Origin: Methylobacterium oryzihabitans
GTDB taxonomy: Bacteria > Pseudomonadota > Alphaproteobacteria > Rhizobiales > Beijerinckiaceae
NCBI RefSeq assembly: GCF_004004555.2
Contig: NZ_SACP01000040.1
Coordinates: forward strand, 1 to 45,480
Direction: 5' to 3'
Length of the DNA stretch: 45,480 bases
Shown here piece after piece: positions 31,450-40,390 of the stretch; the stretch's first letter is position 1, and each line of letters begins with the position of its first letter. Both the position numbers and the translations under genes were made by a program. The notes beneath the pieces were generated by a model. It ran no database searches, was not told the origin of the DNA, and saw only the letters and a program-made list of their open reading frames with translations.

Positions 31450-32553
31450 TCAGCGCCCGGTGCGGACCCGGGTCCAGAGCCGGGTGACGACGCGCTGGGT
31501 GCGGTCGTCGTAGGCGGTGTTGGTGAACAGGCGCCGGAAGGTCGCCTCGTCCGGGTAGACCCCCGGGTCGTTCAGGATCTCCGGCTTGACCAGGGGTTTG
31601 GCCGACAGGTTGCCGCTGGCGTAGGACACGAAGTTGGTGTTGGCCGCCGCCACCTCAGGCCGCATCATGAAGTCGATGAAGGCGTGGGCCTCGGCCGGGT
31701 GGGCGGCGTCCTTCGGGATCGCGAAGGCGTCGAACCACATCAGCGCGCCCTGCTGCGGGATGAGGTAGGCGACCTCGACCTCGCTCTTGGCTTCCTGGGC
31801 GCGCTTCTTCGCCTGGATGACGTCGCCGGAATAGCCGACCGACAAGCAGACGTCGCCGTTGGCGAGCTGGTTGATGTATTCCGACGAGTGGAACTTCTGC
31901 ACCGCGCCGCGGATGCGGAACAGCGCCTCGCCGGCCTTGTCGAGGTCGTCGACGCGCTTGGAATCCGGCTTGAGGCCGAGCGCCGCCAGCACGTTGGGAA
32001 AGATGTCCTCGGGGGCGTCGAGCATCGTGACGCCGCAATCCTTGAGCTTGGCGATCAGCTCCGGCCGCAGGACGATGTCCCAGGTGTTGAGCGGCTGGTT
32101 CGGCCCGAGCCGCGCCTTGACCAGCGCGGTGTTCACCCCGATGCCGGTGGTGCCCCACATGTAGTCGACGGCGTAGACGTTGCCGGGGTCGTAGACCGCG
32201 AGCCGGGCCGCGATGTCGGGCCAGACGTGCTTCAGGTTCGGCAGCTTCGCCTTGTCGAGGGGCTGGAACACGCCGGCCCGGATGAGCCGCTGGAGGAAGG
32301 GGCCCGACGGCACCACGATGTCGTAGCCGGACCTGCCGGCGAGCAGCTTGGTCTCGACGATCTCGTTGGTGTCGTAGGTGTCGTAGATCACCTTGATGCC
32401 GGTCTCGCGGGTGAAGGCGTCCAGCATCTTGGGGTCGATGTAGTCCGACCAGTTGTAGATGTTGACCACCCGCTCCTGCGCCGCGGCCGGTAGGGCGGTC
32501 GCCGCGAGGAAGGCGGTGGCGGCCAGCAGGGTACGGCGCAGGAGGCGGGTCAC
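31450..32553 (-). CDS. potF: Polyamine (putrescine/spermidine) ABC solute-binding protein
   Basis: This 367-residue periplasmic protein has a signal peptide (about residues 1-25) and PotF/PotD signatures: VVNIYNWSDYIDP at the mature start, TGIKVIYDTYDTNE, GYDIVVPSGPFLQRL, YMWGTTGIGVN, LDAPEDIFP and YSGDVIQAK. It captures putrescine or a similar polyamine for a PotGHI-type transporter, which is not in the window. The GTG start lies 3 nt beyond the ridA stop with the ribosome-binding site inside ridA, so the two genes are coupled. Confidence 0.87.
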   Translation of the reverse strand: MTRLLRRTLLAATAFLAATALPAAAQERVVNIYNWSDYIDPKMLDAFTRETGIKVIYDTYDTNEIVETKLLAGRSGYDIVVPSGPFLQRLIRAGVFQPLDKAKLPNLKHVWPDIAARLAVYDPGNVYAVDYMWGTTGIGVNTALVKARLGPNQPLNTWDIVLRPELIAKLKDCGVTMLDAPEDIFPNVLAALGLKPDSKRVDDLDKAGEALFRIRGAVQKFHSSEYINQLANGDVCLSVGYSGDVIQAKKRAQEAKSEVEVAYLIPQQGALMWFDAFAIPKDAAHPAEAHAFIDFMMRPEVAAANTNFVSYASGNLSAKPLVKPEILNDPGVYPDEATFRRLFTNTAYDDRTQRVVTRLWTRVRTGR

Positions 32554-32556
32554 GGC

Positions 32557-32904
32557 TCAGGCGCTCCGGGCGGCGACGACCGAGATCTCGACCCGGTATT
32601 GCGGCCCGGCGAGCTTGGCCTCGACGGTGGCGCGGGCCGGGGCGTGACCGGCCGGCACCCAGGCGTCCCAGGCCCGGTTCATCTCGGCGAAGGTGCTCAT
32701 GTCGGCGAGGTAGATCGTGGCCGACAGCAGGTTTTCGCGGGTGCTGCCGGCCTGGGCCAGGAGCTCGTCGATCTGGCCGAGAATGTCCCTGGTCTGCGCC
32801 TCGACGCCGTCGGCGTCGGAGACCTGCCCGGCGAGGTAGACCGTGCCGCCATGCACCACCGCCTGGCTCATCCGCGTGCCGGTCTCGAAGCGCTCGATCG
32901 TCAT
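32557..32904 (-). CDS. RidA/YjgF/YER057c family protein
   Basis: This 115-residue protein has the RidA fold pattern: AVVHGGTVYLAGQVSDADG, QTRDILGQIDELLAQAGSTRENLLSATIYL in parts, and the closing PARATVEAKLAGPQYRVEISVVA with the conserved Arg in the substrate pocket (PARATVEA). RidA proteins hydrolyse reactive enamines and imines made by PLP enzymes. Homologues in this context often lie beside amine uptake genes; here a putrescine-type binding protein follows 3 nt downstream. Start 32904 was chosen over a longer frame because the core begins just after it. Confidence 0.92.
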   Translation of the reverse strand: MTIERFETGTRMSQAVVHGGTVYLAGQVSDADGVEAQTRDILGQIDELLAQAGSTRENLLSATIYLADMSTFAEMNRAWDAWVPAGHAPARATVEAKLAGPQYRVEISVVAARSA

Positions 32905-33005
32905 CTGTCCGTCCTGTCGTCGGAAATCCCGCCGCCTTGTGCCGCCGGAACCGGGCCGGCGTAAAGGGCCCGGCCCGATTTCCGCCGCCGCAAGCAGCGG
33001 TTGCC

Positions 33006-33031
33006 GCAACCACGTTCGCCCTCAGTGCGTT
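33006..33031 (+). promoter_or_regulatory. Weak EcfG-like promoter (GCAAC-N17-CGTT)
   Basis: One mismatch in the -35 element (GCAAC for GGAAC), exact CGTT at 33028-33031, 17-nt spacing, 37 nt before the ATG of the GlsB-type gene. Supported mainly by its position and by three exact sites elsewhere in the window. Confidence 0.35.
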
Positions 33032-33067
33032 CCTGGATCACCGCAAGCGGAGCCGAAGGGCATTCCC

Positions 33068-33331
33068 ATGTCGATCCTGTGGACCATCATCATCGGCTTC
33101 ATCGCCGGCGTCATCGCGAAGTTCATCATGCCGGGGCCGAACGAGCCGAGCGGCTTCATCCTGACCACGATCCTCGGCATCATCGGCGCCTTCGTGGCGA
33201 CCTTTCTCGGGCAGGCGGTCGGCTGGTACGGTCCCAACCAGGGCGCGGGACTGATCGCCTCGGTGGTCGGCGCGATCATCGTGCTGGCGATCTGGGGCTT
33301 CATCCAGGGCCGCCGCCGGACCACGATCTGA
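33068..33331 (+). CDS. GlsB/YeaQ/YmgE family membrane protein
   Basis: This 87-residue protein has three membrane helices (about residues 3-20, 30-48, 62-80) with the family's Gly-rich pattern WTIIIGFIAGVIAKFIMPG, GFILTTILGIIGAFVATFLG and IASVVGAIIVLAIWG. These inner-membrane proteins are transglycosylase-associated by old annotation and are typically induced by stress or stationary phase. Single gene, closed by a strong hairpin at 33371-33409. Confidence 0.93.
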   Translation: MSILWTIIIGFIAGVIAKFIMPGPNEPSGFILTTILGIIGAFVATFLGQAVGWYGPNQGAGLIASVVGAIIVLAIWGFIQGRRRTTI

Positions 33332-33370
33332 CGGTCTCGCCGGAGCCCGCCGGGCTCCGGTCCCGGGCAA

Positions 33371-33409
33371 GAGAAAGCCCCGCCCGGTCGAACCGGGCGG
33401 GGCTTTCTC
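33371..33409. terminator. Bidirectional terminator, 18-bp perfect stem
   Basis: Arms 33371-33388 and 33392-33409 (GAGAAAGCCCCGCCCGGT) pair perfectly around a 3-nt loop. The outer AAAG/CTTT gives a short U-run on both strands. It lies between the convergent GlsB-type and DUF2892-type genes. Confidence 0.88.
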
Positions 33410-33440
33410 GCTGCGGGATGTCGCGGCGGGGCCGTCCCGG

Positions 33441-33686
33441 TCAGGCGGCGTAGTCGAGGCGGTCGTTGCGCTGCTCCATCAGCGCCTTGGCGGCGCAGTG
33501 GCCGGTGGCGCCGCGGATCGCCAGCAGGCTGCCGCCGATCAGCGCCGCGAGGCTGAGCCACTTGTTCGGACGCGGCTGCGCCGCCGCCGCCGCCAGCCCG
33601 AGGCCGATCACCACCGAGATGGCGCGTTCCTTGGTCGACAGGTTGGGCTCGCCGCTGAAGACGTCGTGGATCAGGTCGTTGGCCAT
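33441..33686 (-). CDS. DUF2892 (YgaP-like) membrane protein, 81 aa
   Basis: The segment NLSTKERAISVVIGLGLAAAA followed by a second helix (WLSLAALIGGSLLAIRGATGHC) is the DUF2892 / YgaP membrane-domain pattern, with the conserved start of helix 1 (Ser-Thr-x-Glu-Arg) and Cys after helix 2. Two membrane helices, inner membrane. Function not established. An exact EcfG-type promoter lies 36-60 nt upstream, so general-stress control is likely. Confidence 0.82.
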   Translation of the reverse strand: MANDLIHDVFSGEPNLSTKERAISVVIGLGLAAAAAQPRPNKWLSLAALIGGSLLAIRGATGHCAAKALMEQRNDRLDYAA

Positions 33687-33721
33687 GGGGTCTCCGGAAG
33701 GTTCGGATCGGTCACGGTGCG

Positions 33722-33746
33722 AACGCGGCGTCTCGCCCGTCGTTCC
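33722..33746 (-). promoter_or_regulatory. EcfG (general stress sigma) promoter, GGAAC-N16-CGTT
   Basis: On the minus strand GGAAC at 33746-33742 and CGTT at 33725-33722 with 16 nt between, exact to consensus, in the gap between the GST stop and the DUF2892-type start (36 nt from the ATG). Confidence 0.75.
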
Positions 33747-33758
33747 CTCCGGGCGCCG

Positions 33759-34391
33759 TCAGGGCTGCGGCCGATCGGCGATCAGCCGGTCGTCGATCTC
33801 CCGCGCCCGAACCGCCGCCGGGCGGCCGGCGAGGCGGGCGACGTAGGTCTCGTAGGCCGGGCGCCGCTCGATGCCGCCGAACTGCATCCCCCACATCAGG
33901 TGCGAGCCGAGATAGAGGTCGGCGGCCGAGAACCGCCCGCCGGCGAGGTACTCGCCCGCCGACACCGCCGCCTCCAGGGCATCGAGCACCTCGGCCATGC
34001 TGCCGTAGCCGACCATCCGGCGCCGCTCCTCGGGCACGACGACGCCGAGCGCCCTGTCGGTCACCGCCGCCTCGACCGGGCCGGCGGCGAAGAACAGCCA
34101 GCGGTAATAGGCGCCGCGCTGCGGATCGCCGGGCGCCGGGGCGAGGCCGGCCTCGGGAAACGCGTCGGCGAGGTAGGCGCAGATCGCCGCCGTCTCGGTG
34201 ACGGCGACGCCGCCATGGCGCAGGGCCGGCACCTTGCCGAGGGGATTGACCGCCCGGAAGGCGGATTCCTTCATGCCAGCGCCGTAGGTCAGCAACTCGG
34301 TCCGGTAGGGCGCCCCGACCTCCTCCAGCATCCAGCGCACGATCCGGCCGCGGGACATCGGGTGGGTGTAGAAGACGAGTTCGTCGCTCAT
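33759..34391 (-). CDS. Glutathione S-transferase family protein
   Basis: This 210-residue protein has an N-terminal thioredoxin-fold domain (residues 1-80; LVFYTHPMSRGRIVRWML, NPLGKVPAL with the cis-Pro, VTETAAICAYLAD for glutathione binding) and a helical C-terminal domain (about 90-205; YLAGGRFSAADLYLGSHL). Ser13 in HPMSRG is the likely catalytic residue, as in beta-like or theta-like bacterial GSTs. It conjugates or reduces electrophiles with glutathione in the cytoplasm. Single gene. Confidence 0.92.
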   Translation of the reverse strand: MSDELVFYTHPMSRGRIVRWMLEEVGAPYRTELLTYGAGMKESAFRAVNPLGKVPALRHGGVAVTETAAICAYLADAFPEAGLAPAPGDPQRGAYYRWLFFAAGPVEAAVTDRALGVVVPEERRRMVGYGSMAEVLDALEAAVSAGEYLAGGRFSAADLYLGSHLMWGMQFGGIERRPAYETYVARLAGRPAAVRAREIDDRLIADRPQP

Positions 34392-34513
34392 GGTGGATCT
34401 CCCCCGGTGGGCGAATCAGCGCGCGCCCGCGGGGAGTCTTGGAGCAGCGGCCCGCGGCCGACAACGACGGGACCGCGCCCGTCCGACCAGGGGGCGAGAC
34501 GGGTCCTCGCGGA

Positions 34514-34861
34514 TCAGGGGTGGGGATCGGGAAAGCCGTGCCGCTCCGCCAGGACCGCCAGGATGCCGTCCTTGTCGGCGACGAACCCGCGCCCCCGGGA
34601 GGCGCCGGTCTCGTGCCGGGAACGGACGCCCTCGGCCAGGACGAGAAGCGGCAGGGACTGGTTTTCGTCGCCGACCGCCGCGATGACGTCTCGTCTCGGA
34701 CGCGGCCACGCGACCCGCTCGACGGCGAGGCGTGTCGCCAAGGCCGGGAACGAGGCCAGCACGCCCTCGATCAGGGCGCAGTGCCAGCAGTAGAAGCGCC
34801 GTCCGGGATAGTCGGGATCCTCGAAGCCGGGCGTCAGCAGAAACAGCCTGTCGCGATCCAT
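34514..34861 (-). CDS. DUF3088 family protein
   Basis: This 115-residue cytoplasmic protein shows the DUF3088 pattern DRLFLLTPGFEDPDYPGRRFYCWHCALIEGVL in its first 34 residues (described in part), including a Cys-x2-Cys pair (FYCWHC) and a later SLPLLVLAEG strand. The thioredoxin-like predicted fold and CxxC pair suggest a redox role, which is unproven. Downstream of the palindromic repeat block B and upstream of the GST gene on the same strand, 122 nt apart. Confidence 0.85.
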   Translation of the reverse strand: MDRDRLFLLTPGFEDPDYPGRRFYCWHCALIEGVLASFPALATRLAVERVAWPRPRRDVIAAVGDENQSLPLLVLAEGVRSRHETGASRGRGFVADKDGILAVLAERHGFPDPHP

Positions 34862-34980
34862 GCCGGGCCTCGCCGTCCGTCGATGCGCAACACCGCAGGC
34901 CGATCCGGTGCAAAGCGGTGGCCACGGCCAACTGATTGACGGGACGGAGCGTCATGCCGCCACGTCCCGGAGGAACGGCC

Positions 34981-35190
34981 TGATGCGAAATCCGGAAGAT
35001 TGCTTCTGGATTTCGCATCATCAGCCCACGCGGCGCATGAGCGAAGCCGGTTTCCGCATCGCGAAGCGATCAATCGGAAACCGCATGATACGATTTTCGG
35101 ACGATCAGTTCCGAAAATCGTATCGAAGCCTGCGCGGCGCTTGAGCATAGCCGATTTTCGCATCGCGAAGCGATCAGTCAAAAATCGTAT
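34981..35190 (-). repeat. Dispersed palindromic repeat, copy B (104-bp period, inverted)
   Basis: This gene-free stretch (34862-35230 holds no gene) carries CATCGCGAAGCGATCA at 35057 and again at 35161 (period 104), a 13-nt inverted repeat (34981-34993/35008-35020), an 8-nt one (35049-35056/35075-35082) and a 15-nt one GATACGATTTTCGGA (35087-35101/35110-35124). Read on the minus strand it aligns with copy A at 29231-29396, including the GCTCA-GCGCCGCGC spacer. The 15-nt hairpins differ by paired changes that keep the stem. Confidence 0.8.
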
Positions 35191-35230
35191 GAGACCGGCG
35201 CGATCCCACCCGGACGCCGGTCCTGCCGCG

Positions 35231-35524
35231 TCACGCCTCCGCGGACCGCTTGACCGTCAGGGTCAGGCCGAGTGCCTTGAGGACGGCCCTGATCGTCTCG
35301 AAGGAGGGATTCCCGGTCTCTGACAGGGCCTTGTACAGGCTCTCGCGGCCGAGCCCGGCCTCGCGGGCGATCTGGGTCATGCCACGGGCCCGGGCGACCA
35401 CGCCGATCGCGTGACGGATCAGCTCCGGGTCGCCGTCCTCCATGACGGCTTCGAGGTAGAGGGCGATGTCCTCGTCGGTCTTGAGGTGCTCGGCCGTATC
35501 ATAGGGCTGCGTGTCGAGGGGCAT
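35231..35524 (-). CDS. Antitoxin of HI1419/HI1420-type addiction module
   Basis: This 97-residue protein has an N-terminal part of HI1420-type antidotes (DTAEHLKTDEDIALYLEAVMEDGDPELI) and a helix-turn-helix (GMTQIAREAGLGRESLYKALS) ending in FETIRAVLKALGLTLTV. It binds the toxin encoded just upstream and represses the operon. It starts 3 nt after the toxin stop; toxin-first order is typical of this type. The likely operator is the palindrome at 35825-35844. Confidence 0.9.
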   Translation of the reverse strand: MPLDTQPYDTAEHLKTDEDIALYLEAVMEDGDPELIRHAIGVVARARGMTQIAREAGLGRESLYKALSETGNPSFETIRAVLKALGLTLTVKRSAEA

Positions 35525-35527
35525 GAC

Positions 35528-35818
35528 TCACTCCGTTCTGGCGAGGCGCTTGGCGGCGGCGATGTCCTGAGCCTGGGTGCTCTTGTCGCCGCCGCACAAC
35601 AGGATGACCAGCGCGCCACCGCGCTGGGCGAGGTAGATCCGGTAGCCCGGGCCGTGGTGGATCCGCAGCTCGCTCAAGCCCCCGCCGATCGGCTTGACGT
35701 CGCCGAGGTGGCCGAACGCGAGCCGGTCGAGGCGGGCGGCGATCCGCGCCACTGCGCGACGGTCGCGGAGGCCGTCGAGCCAAGCGGCAAAGGTGGGGGT
35801 GCGGCGGACCTCGATCAT
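35528..35818 (-). CDS. RelE/HigB-like toxin of HI1419 type
   Basis: This 96-residue basic protein (MIEVRRTPTFAAWLDGL, RIAARLDRLAFGHLGDVKPIGGGLSELRIHHGPGYRIYL in parts, GDKSTQAQDIAAAKRLA) matches the phage-derived Gp49-like/RelE-superfamily toxin of the HI1419 group. Such toxins cut mRNA at the ribosome. Arg and Lys residues of the SELRIHHGPGYRIY segment probably form the active site. ATG 35818 was chosen over the long upstream frame because the family N-terminus begins there and the operator palindrome ends 7 nt upstream. Confidence 0.9.
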   Translation of the reverse strand: MIEVRRTPTFAAWLDGLRDRRAVARIAARLDRLAFGHLGDVKPIGGGLSELRIHHGPGYRIYLAQRGGALVILLCGGDKSTQAQDIAAAKRLARTE

Positions 35819-35824
35819 GCACCA

Positions 35825-35844
35825 TCGTATCCCATGAGATACGA
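35825..35844. promoter_or_regulatory. Palindromic operator of the toxin-antitoxin operon
   Basis: TCGTATC (35825-35831) and GATACGA (35838-35844) are perfect 7-nt arms around CCATGA, 7 nt upstream of the toxin ATG. This is where the antitoxin helix-turn-helix dimer is expected to bind. Confidence 0.6.
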
Positions 35845-35892
35845 ACGGCAAGGGCGCCAAAGCGGGACGAGCGCCATGCTGGACCCGGCCGG

Positions 35893-36306
35893 CTACAGCC
35901 CGAGGAACACGCCGGCCGGAAAGCCGAACCGGGCCGAGAGGGCCCGCGCCTGCCGAAGGTTGATCCGGCGCTTGCCGCTCAGGATCTCCGAGACGACGGA
36001 TTGCGGGCCGACCTCGGGCACCTCGCCCTGGCCGAGCCCGCGCTCCTGCATGATGAAGCGGAGGGCCTCGGCCCCGGCGACCGGAGGCATCGGACGGTGC
36101 GCCTCGTCGTAGGCTTCGATCAGGTCCCCCATGCGGGAGGCCAGCAGGGCGAGGGGATGGTTCTCGTCTTCGCCGGCCAAGGCCAGCACCTCGTCCATCT
36201 GCTCCACGAGACGCCGGTACTCGGCGTCGGTCGCCGGCATGGCGAGCAGGGGGGCGACATGCCTCCAATGTTCGGCCGCCTGCTTCACGAGAGGATTCAT
36301 CGCCAC
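35893..36306 (-). CDS. higA: HigA-type antitoxin with helix-turn-helix domain
   Basis: This 137-residue protein has a helical N-terminal part (DAEYRRLVEQMDEVLALAGEDENHPLALLASRMGDLIEAYD in parts) and a C-terminal HTH_3-like domain (LRFIMQERGLGQGEVPEV, SVVSEILSGKRRINLRQARALSARF) as in HigA (COG5499). It neutralises the HigB toxin and represses the operon. It overlaps the toxin gene by 10 nt. A second antitoxin-toxin pair lies 74 nt downstream. Confidence 0.9.
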   Translation of the reverse strand: MAMNPLVKQAAEHWRHVAPLLAMPATDAEYRRLVEQMDEVLALAGEDENHPLALLASRMGDLIEAYDEAHRPMPPVAGAEALRFIMQERGLGQGEVPEVGPQSVVSEILSGKRRINLRQARALSARFGFPAGVFLGL

Positions 36307-36581
36307 TTGCCCTTGTCGTACTCGGAATGATCCATGATGGATTGAATATATATTTTCTTGAATTTGTAATTCACAGCGGCAATCAGGCGGATCTTATTCC
36401 CGCCGATATCGAAGACGTGAAAGCGACCGACCTTGTCCGTCGCTGGGAACAAAGCCTTCATGGACGAGAAATCCGACGGCTCGGACGCCTTGATCAGCCG
36501 GTACCATGCGTCGAGGGCGTTCGCCGCGTGGGGCCATCTTTCCTTTGCCTCCCAGACTCGCGCCTGCGTGACAACTGGCAT
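36297..36581 (-). CDS. higB: HigB-type mRNA interferase toxin
   Basis: This 94-residue protein has the HigB_toxin signature: VVTQARVWEAKERWPHAANALDAWYRLIKASE in parts, then FPATDKVGRFHVFDIGGNKIRLIA, AVNYKFKKIYIQSIMDHSEYDKGKW. HigB cleaves translated mRNA at the ribosome. ATG 36581 has a GGAG 5 nt upstream; ATG 36590 is a possible earlier start. The 3' part is clearly more AT-rich than its neighbours (36320-36380), with codons rare elsewhere in the window, so recent transfer is likely. Confidence 0.93.
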   Translation of the reverse strand: MPVVTQARVWEAKERWPHAANALDAWYRLIKASEPSDFSSMKALFPATDKVGRFHVFDIGGNKIRLIAAVNYKFKKIYIQSIMDHSEYDKGKWR

Positions 36582-36639
36582 CGGCTCCATCGCAGTTTGA
36601 TATAGAATGCGTAGCGTTGCTCCCCGTTGCGGGCAATGG

Positions 36640-36666
36640 GTTGTGCATGCGTGCGGCGCGCACAAC
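36640..36666. promoter_or_regulatory. Inverted repeat GTTGTGC-N13-GCACAAC upstream of higB
   Basis: Perfect 7-nt arms (36640-36646 and 36660-36666), 59 nt upstream of the higB ATG and touching the T-run of the pnp terminator. It may be the higBA operator or an extension of the terminator. Confidence 0.3.
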
Positions 36667-36694
36667 AAAAAAGCGCGGCCCCGAAGGGCCGCGC
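36667..36694 (-). terminator. Rho-independent terminator of pnp
   Basis: On the minus strand a 9-bp GC stem (GCGCGGCCC/GGGCCGCGC, 36673-36694) with a TTCG tetraloop is followed by six T. It begins 31 nt after the pnp stop. Confidence 0.92.
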
Positions 36695-36725
36695 CTCATG
36701 CCTCACCGGCTCTTGCCGCGGGCGG

Positions 36726-38945
<2,220 letters not shown>

Positions 38946-39159
38946 TCTTCTCTGCCTTCCTGCGGACCGGTCCGGGCGGCGCCAGCGCAAGACGGCGAGG
39001 GGCTGGCAGGGCAAGACACCCTCGCCAGCCCCCGGCGATCCTGCCCTGGCGGTCGCGCCCGGGCCCGGGGGTTTGGGCGGCCGGACCCATTCCGGCCCGC
39101 CCGGGGCTCCGCCTCCCCGCCGCCGGCCCCGGGGGCGCGGCAAGGGGGCGTGCGAAGCG

Positions 39160-39191
39160 AAAACGCGGCCCGAGCCGGGCCCGGACCGCGT
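39160..39191 (-). terminator. Terminator between rpsO and pnp
   Basis: On the minus strand ACGCGGTCCG pairs with CGGGCCGCGT (one G-U pair) and is followed by TTTT. It lies 11 nt after the rpsO stop. In E. coli a similar terminator lets part of the transcription continue into pnp. Confidence 0.75.
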
Positions 39192-39201
39192 CGGCGCGCC
39201 T

Positions 39202-39471
39202 TTAGCGGCGGATGCCGAGGCGCTCGATGAGGCTGCGGTAGCGCGCCTCGTCCTTGCGCTTCAGGTAGTCGAGGAGCGACCGGCGCTGCGAGACCAGCTT
39301 GAGCAGGCCGCGGCGCGAGTGGTTGTCCTTGGTGTGGGTCTTGAAGTGCCCGGTGAGGTTCTGGATCCGCTCGGTGAGGATCGCGACCTGCACCTCCGGC
39401 GAGCCGGTGTCGCTGCTGCCGCGGGCATGGTCCTTGATGAGCGCGGTCTTGCGCTCCGCCGTGATCGACAT
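39202..39471 (-). CDS. rpsO: 30S ribosomal protein S15
   Basis: This 89-residue protein is a standard S15: MSITAERKTALIKDHARGSSDTGSPEVQVAILTERIQ (start only), LTGHFKTHTKDNHSRRGLLKLVSQRRSLLDYLK and the RYRSLIERLGIRR end. It binds 16S rRNA early in assembly of the small subunit platform. Length is normal for the family. Monocistronic or partly cotranscribed with pnp. Confidence 0.98.
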   Translation of the reverse strand: MSITAERKTALIKDHARGSSDTGSPEVQVAILTERIQNLTGHFKTHTKDNHSRRGLLKLVSQRRSLLDYLKRKDEARYRSLIERLGIRR

Positions 39472-39696
39472 CGCGTGTCCTTTCGGGTGTCGGGGTGGTG
39501 GGGGCGGCGTGATCGGCCGCTTCCGGCAGGGCTCGGCCGGGCCGGGATGTCGTCCAGCGCGGTCCGCCATGGCGGAAAGCCTCGCGTTCGGGGCGAGGTT
39601 GCGCGAAGCCATACACGCATCCGGCCGCCGAGGCCACCGCTTATCGCGGCGCCATCCGCGCGGTTTCGCCACGCGGCCGCCCGCTGCCGCCAAGGT

Positions 39697-39721
39697 CGAA
39701 CCGAAGTCCTGCCCGCCCGTT
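39697..39721 (+). promoter_or_regulatory. EcfG-like promoter with one mismatch (CGAAC-N16-CGTT)
   Basis: CGAAC at 39697-39701 and CGTT at 39718-39721 with 16-nt spacing, 36 nt before the ATG of the DUF892 gene. One base differs from the GGAAC consensus. DUF892 proteins are common members of general stress regulons, which supports it. Confidence 0.5.
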
Positions 39722-39756
39722 GGGCCGGCATTCCAACCCACCTCAGAGGTCACGCC

Positions 39757-40305
39757 ATGACGAGCACCGCGACGGCTGCGCCCGACACCCTGGCCGGGAG
39801 CGAGTCTGTTCAGACGCTCTACATCACCGCCCTGCGCAACACCCACGCCCTGGAGAAGCAGGCGGCGCAGATGCTGCAACGGCAGATCGAGCGCTACGAG
39901 AACTACCCGGATCTGGTCCAGGCCCTGCGGCTGCACCGGAGCGAGACCGACCAGCAGGCCACCCGCCTGTCGGACCTCCTGCACGGCCACGGCGAGGACC
40001 GCTCGCTGCTCAAGGACGTGGTGACCCAGACGGTGGGCAACGTCGCGGCCCTCGTCCACAGCGTCACCTCCGACGAGGTGCTGAAGAACCTCTACACCGA
40101 CTACTCGGTCGAGACCTACGAGGTCGCCGCCTACACCTCGCTGATCGCGCTGGCCGAGGCGGCGGGGCACCGCAAGGACCTCGACCTGCTCACGCTCTCC
40201 CTGAAGGAGGAGGAGCGGATGGCCGAGGCGGTGTTCGCGCAGATCAAGCCGGTGACGCTGGCCTATGCCGAGCGCGAGGCGGCGGGGAAGAAGGCGGATC
40301 GATAA
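39757..40305 (+). CDS. DUF892 / YciF-type ferritin-like protein
   Basis: This 182-residue protein has the YciE/YciF four-helix pattern: ESVQTLYITALRNTHALEKQAAQML in parts, LRLHRSETDQQATRLSDLL, SVETYEVAAYTSLIALAEAAG and LKEEERMAEAVFAQIKPVT, with Glu and His residues on the helices suited to a di-iron site. The family is linked to stress responses; its activity is not known. AGAGG lies 7 nt before ATG 39757. Single gene ended by the hairpin at 40330-40375. Confidence 0.92.
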   Translation: MTSTATAAPDTLAGSESVQTLYITALRNTHALEKQAAQMLQRQIERYENYPDLVQALRLHRSETDQQATRLSDLLHGHGEDRSLLKDVVTQTVGNVAALVHSVTSDEVLKNLYTDYSVETYEVAAYTSLIALAEAAGHRKDLDLLTLSLKEEERMAEAVFAQIKPVTLAYAEREAAGKKADR

Positions 40306-40329
40306 GGCCCGGACAGGTCCCCGCTGGCC

Positions 40330-40375
40330 GAAGATGCGAGGCTCGTGCGCCCTGGCGCGCGAGCCGCGCATCTTC
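40330..40375. terminator. Long inverted repeat between convergent genes
   Basis: Arms 40330-40351 and 40354-40375 pair over about 20 of 22 positions (GAAGATGCG outermost). It lies between the DUF892 stop and the xth stop and probably ends both transcripts. Confidence 0.7.
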
Positions 40376-40390
40376 AGGCCGGGTCGCGGT

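Noticed and set aside
36297..36581. AT-rich stretch near 36320-36380 as a promoter or replication origin
   Set aside because: It lies inside the higB coding frame, whose protein matches the HigB family well; the composition points to transfer of the gene.
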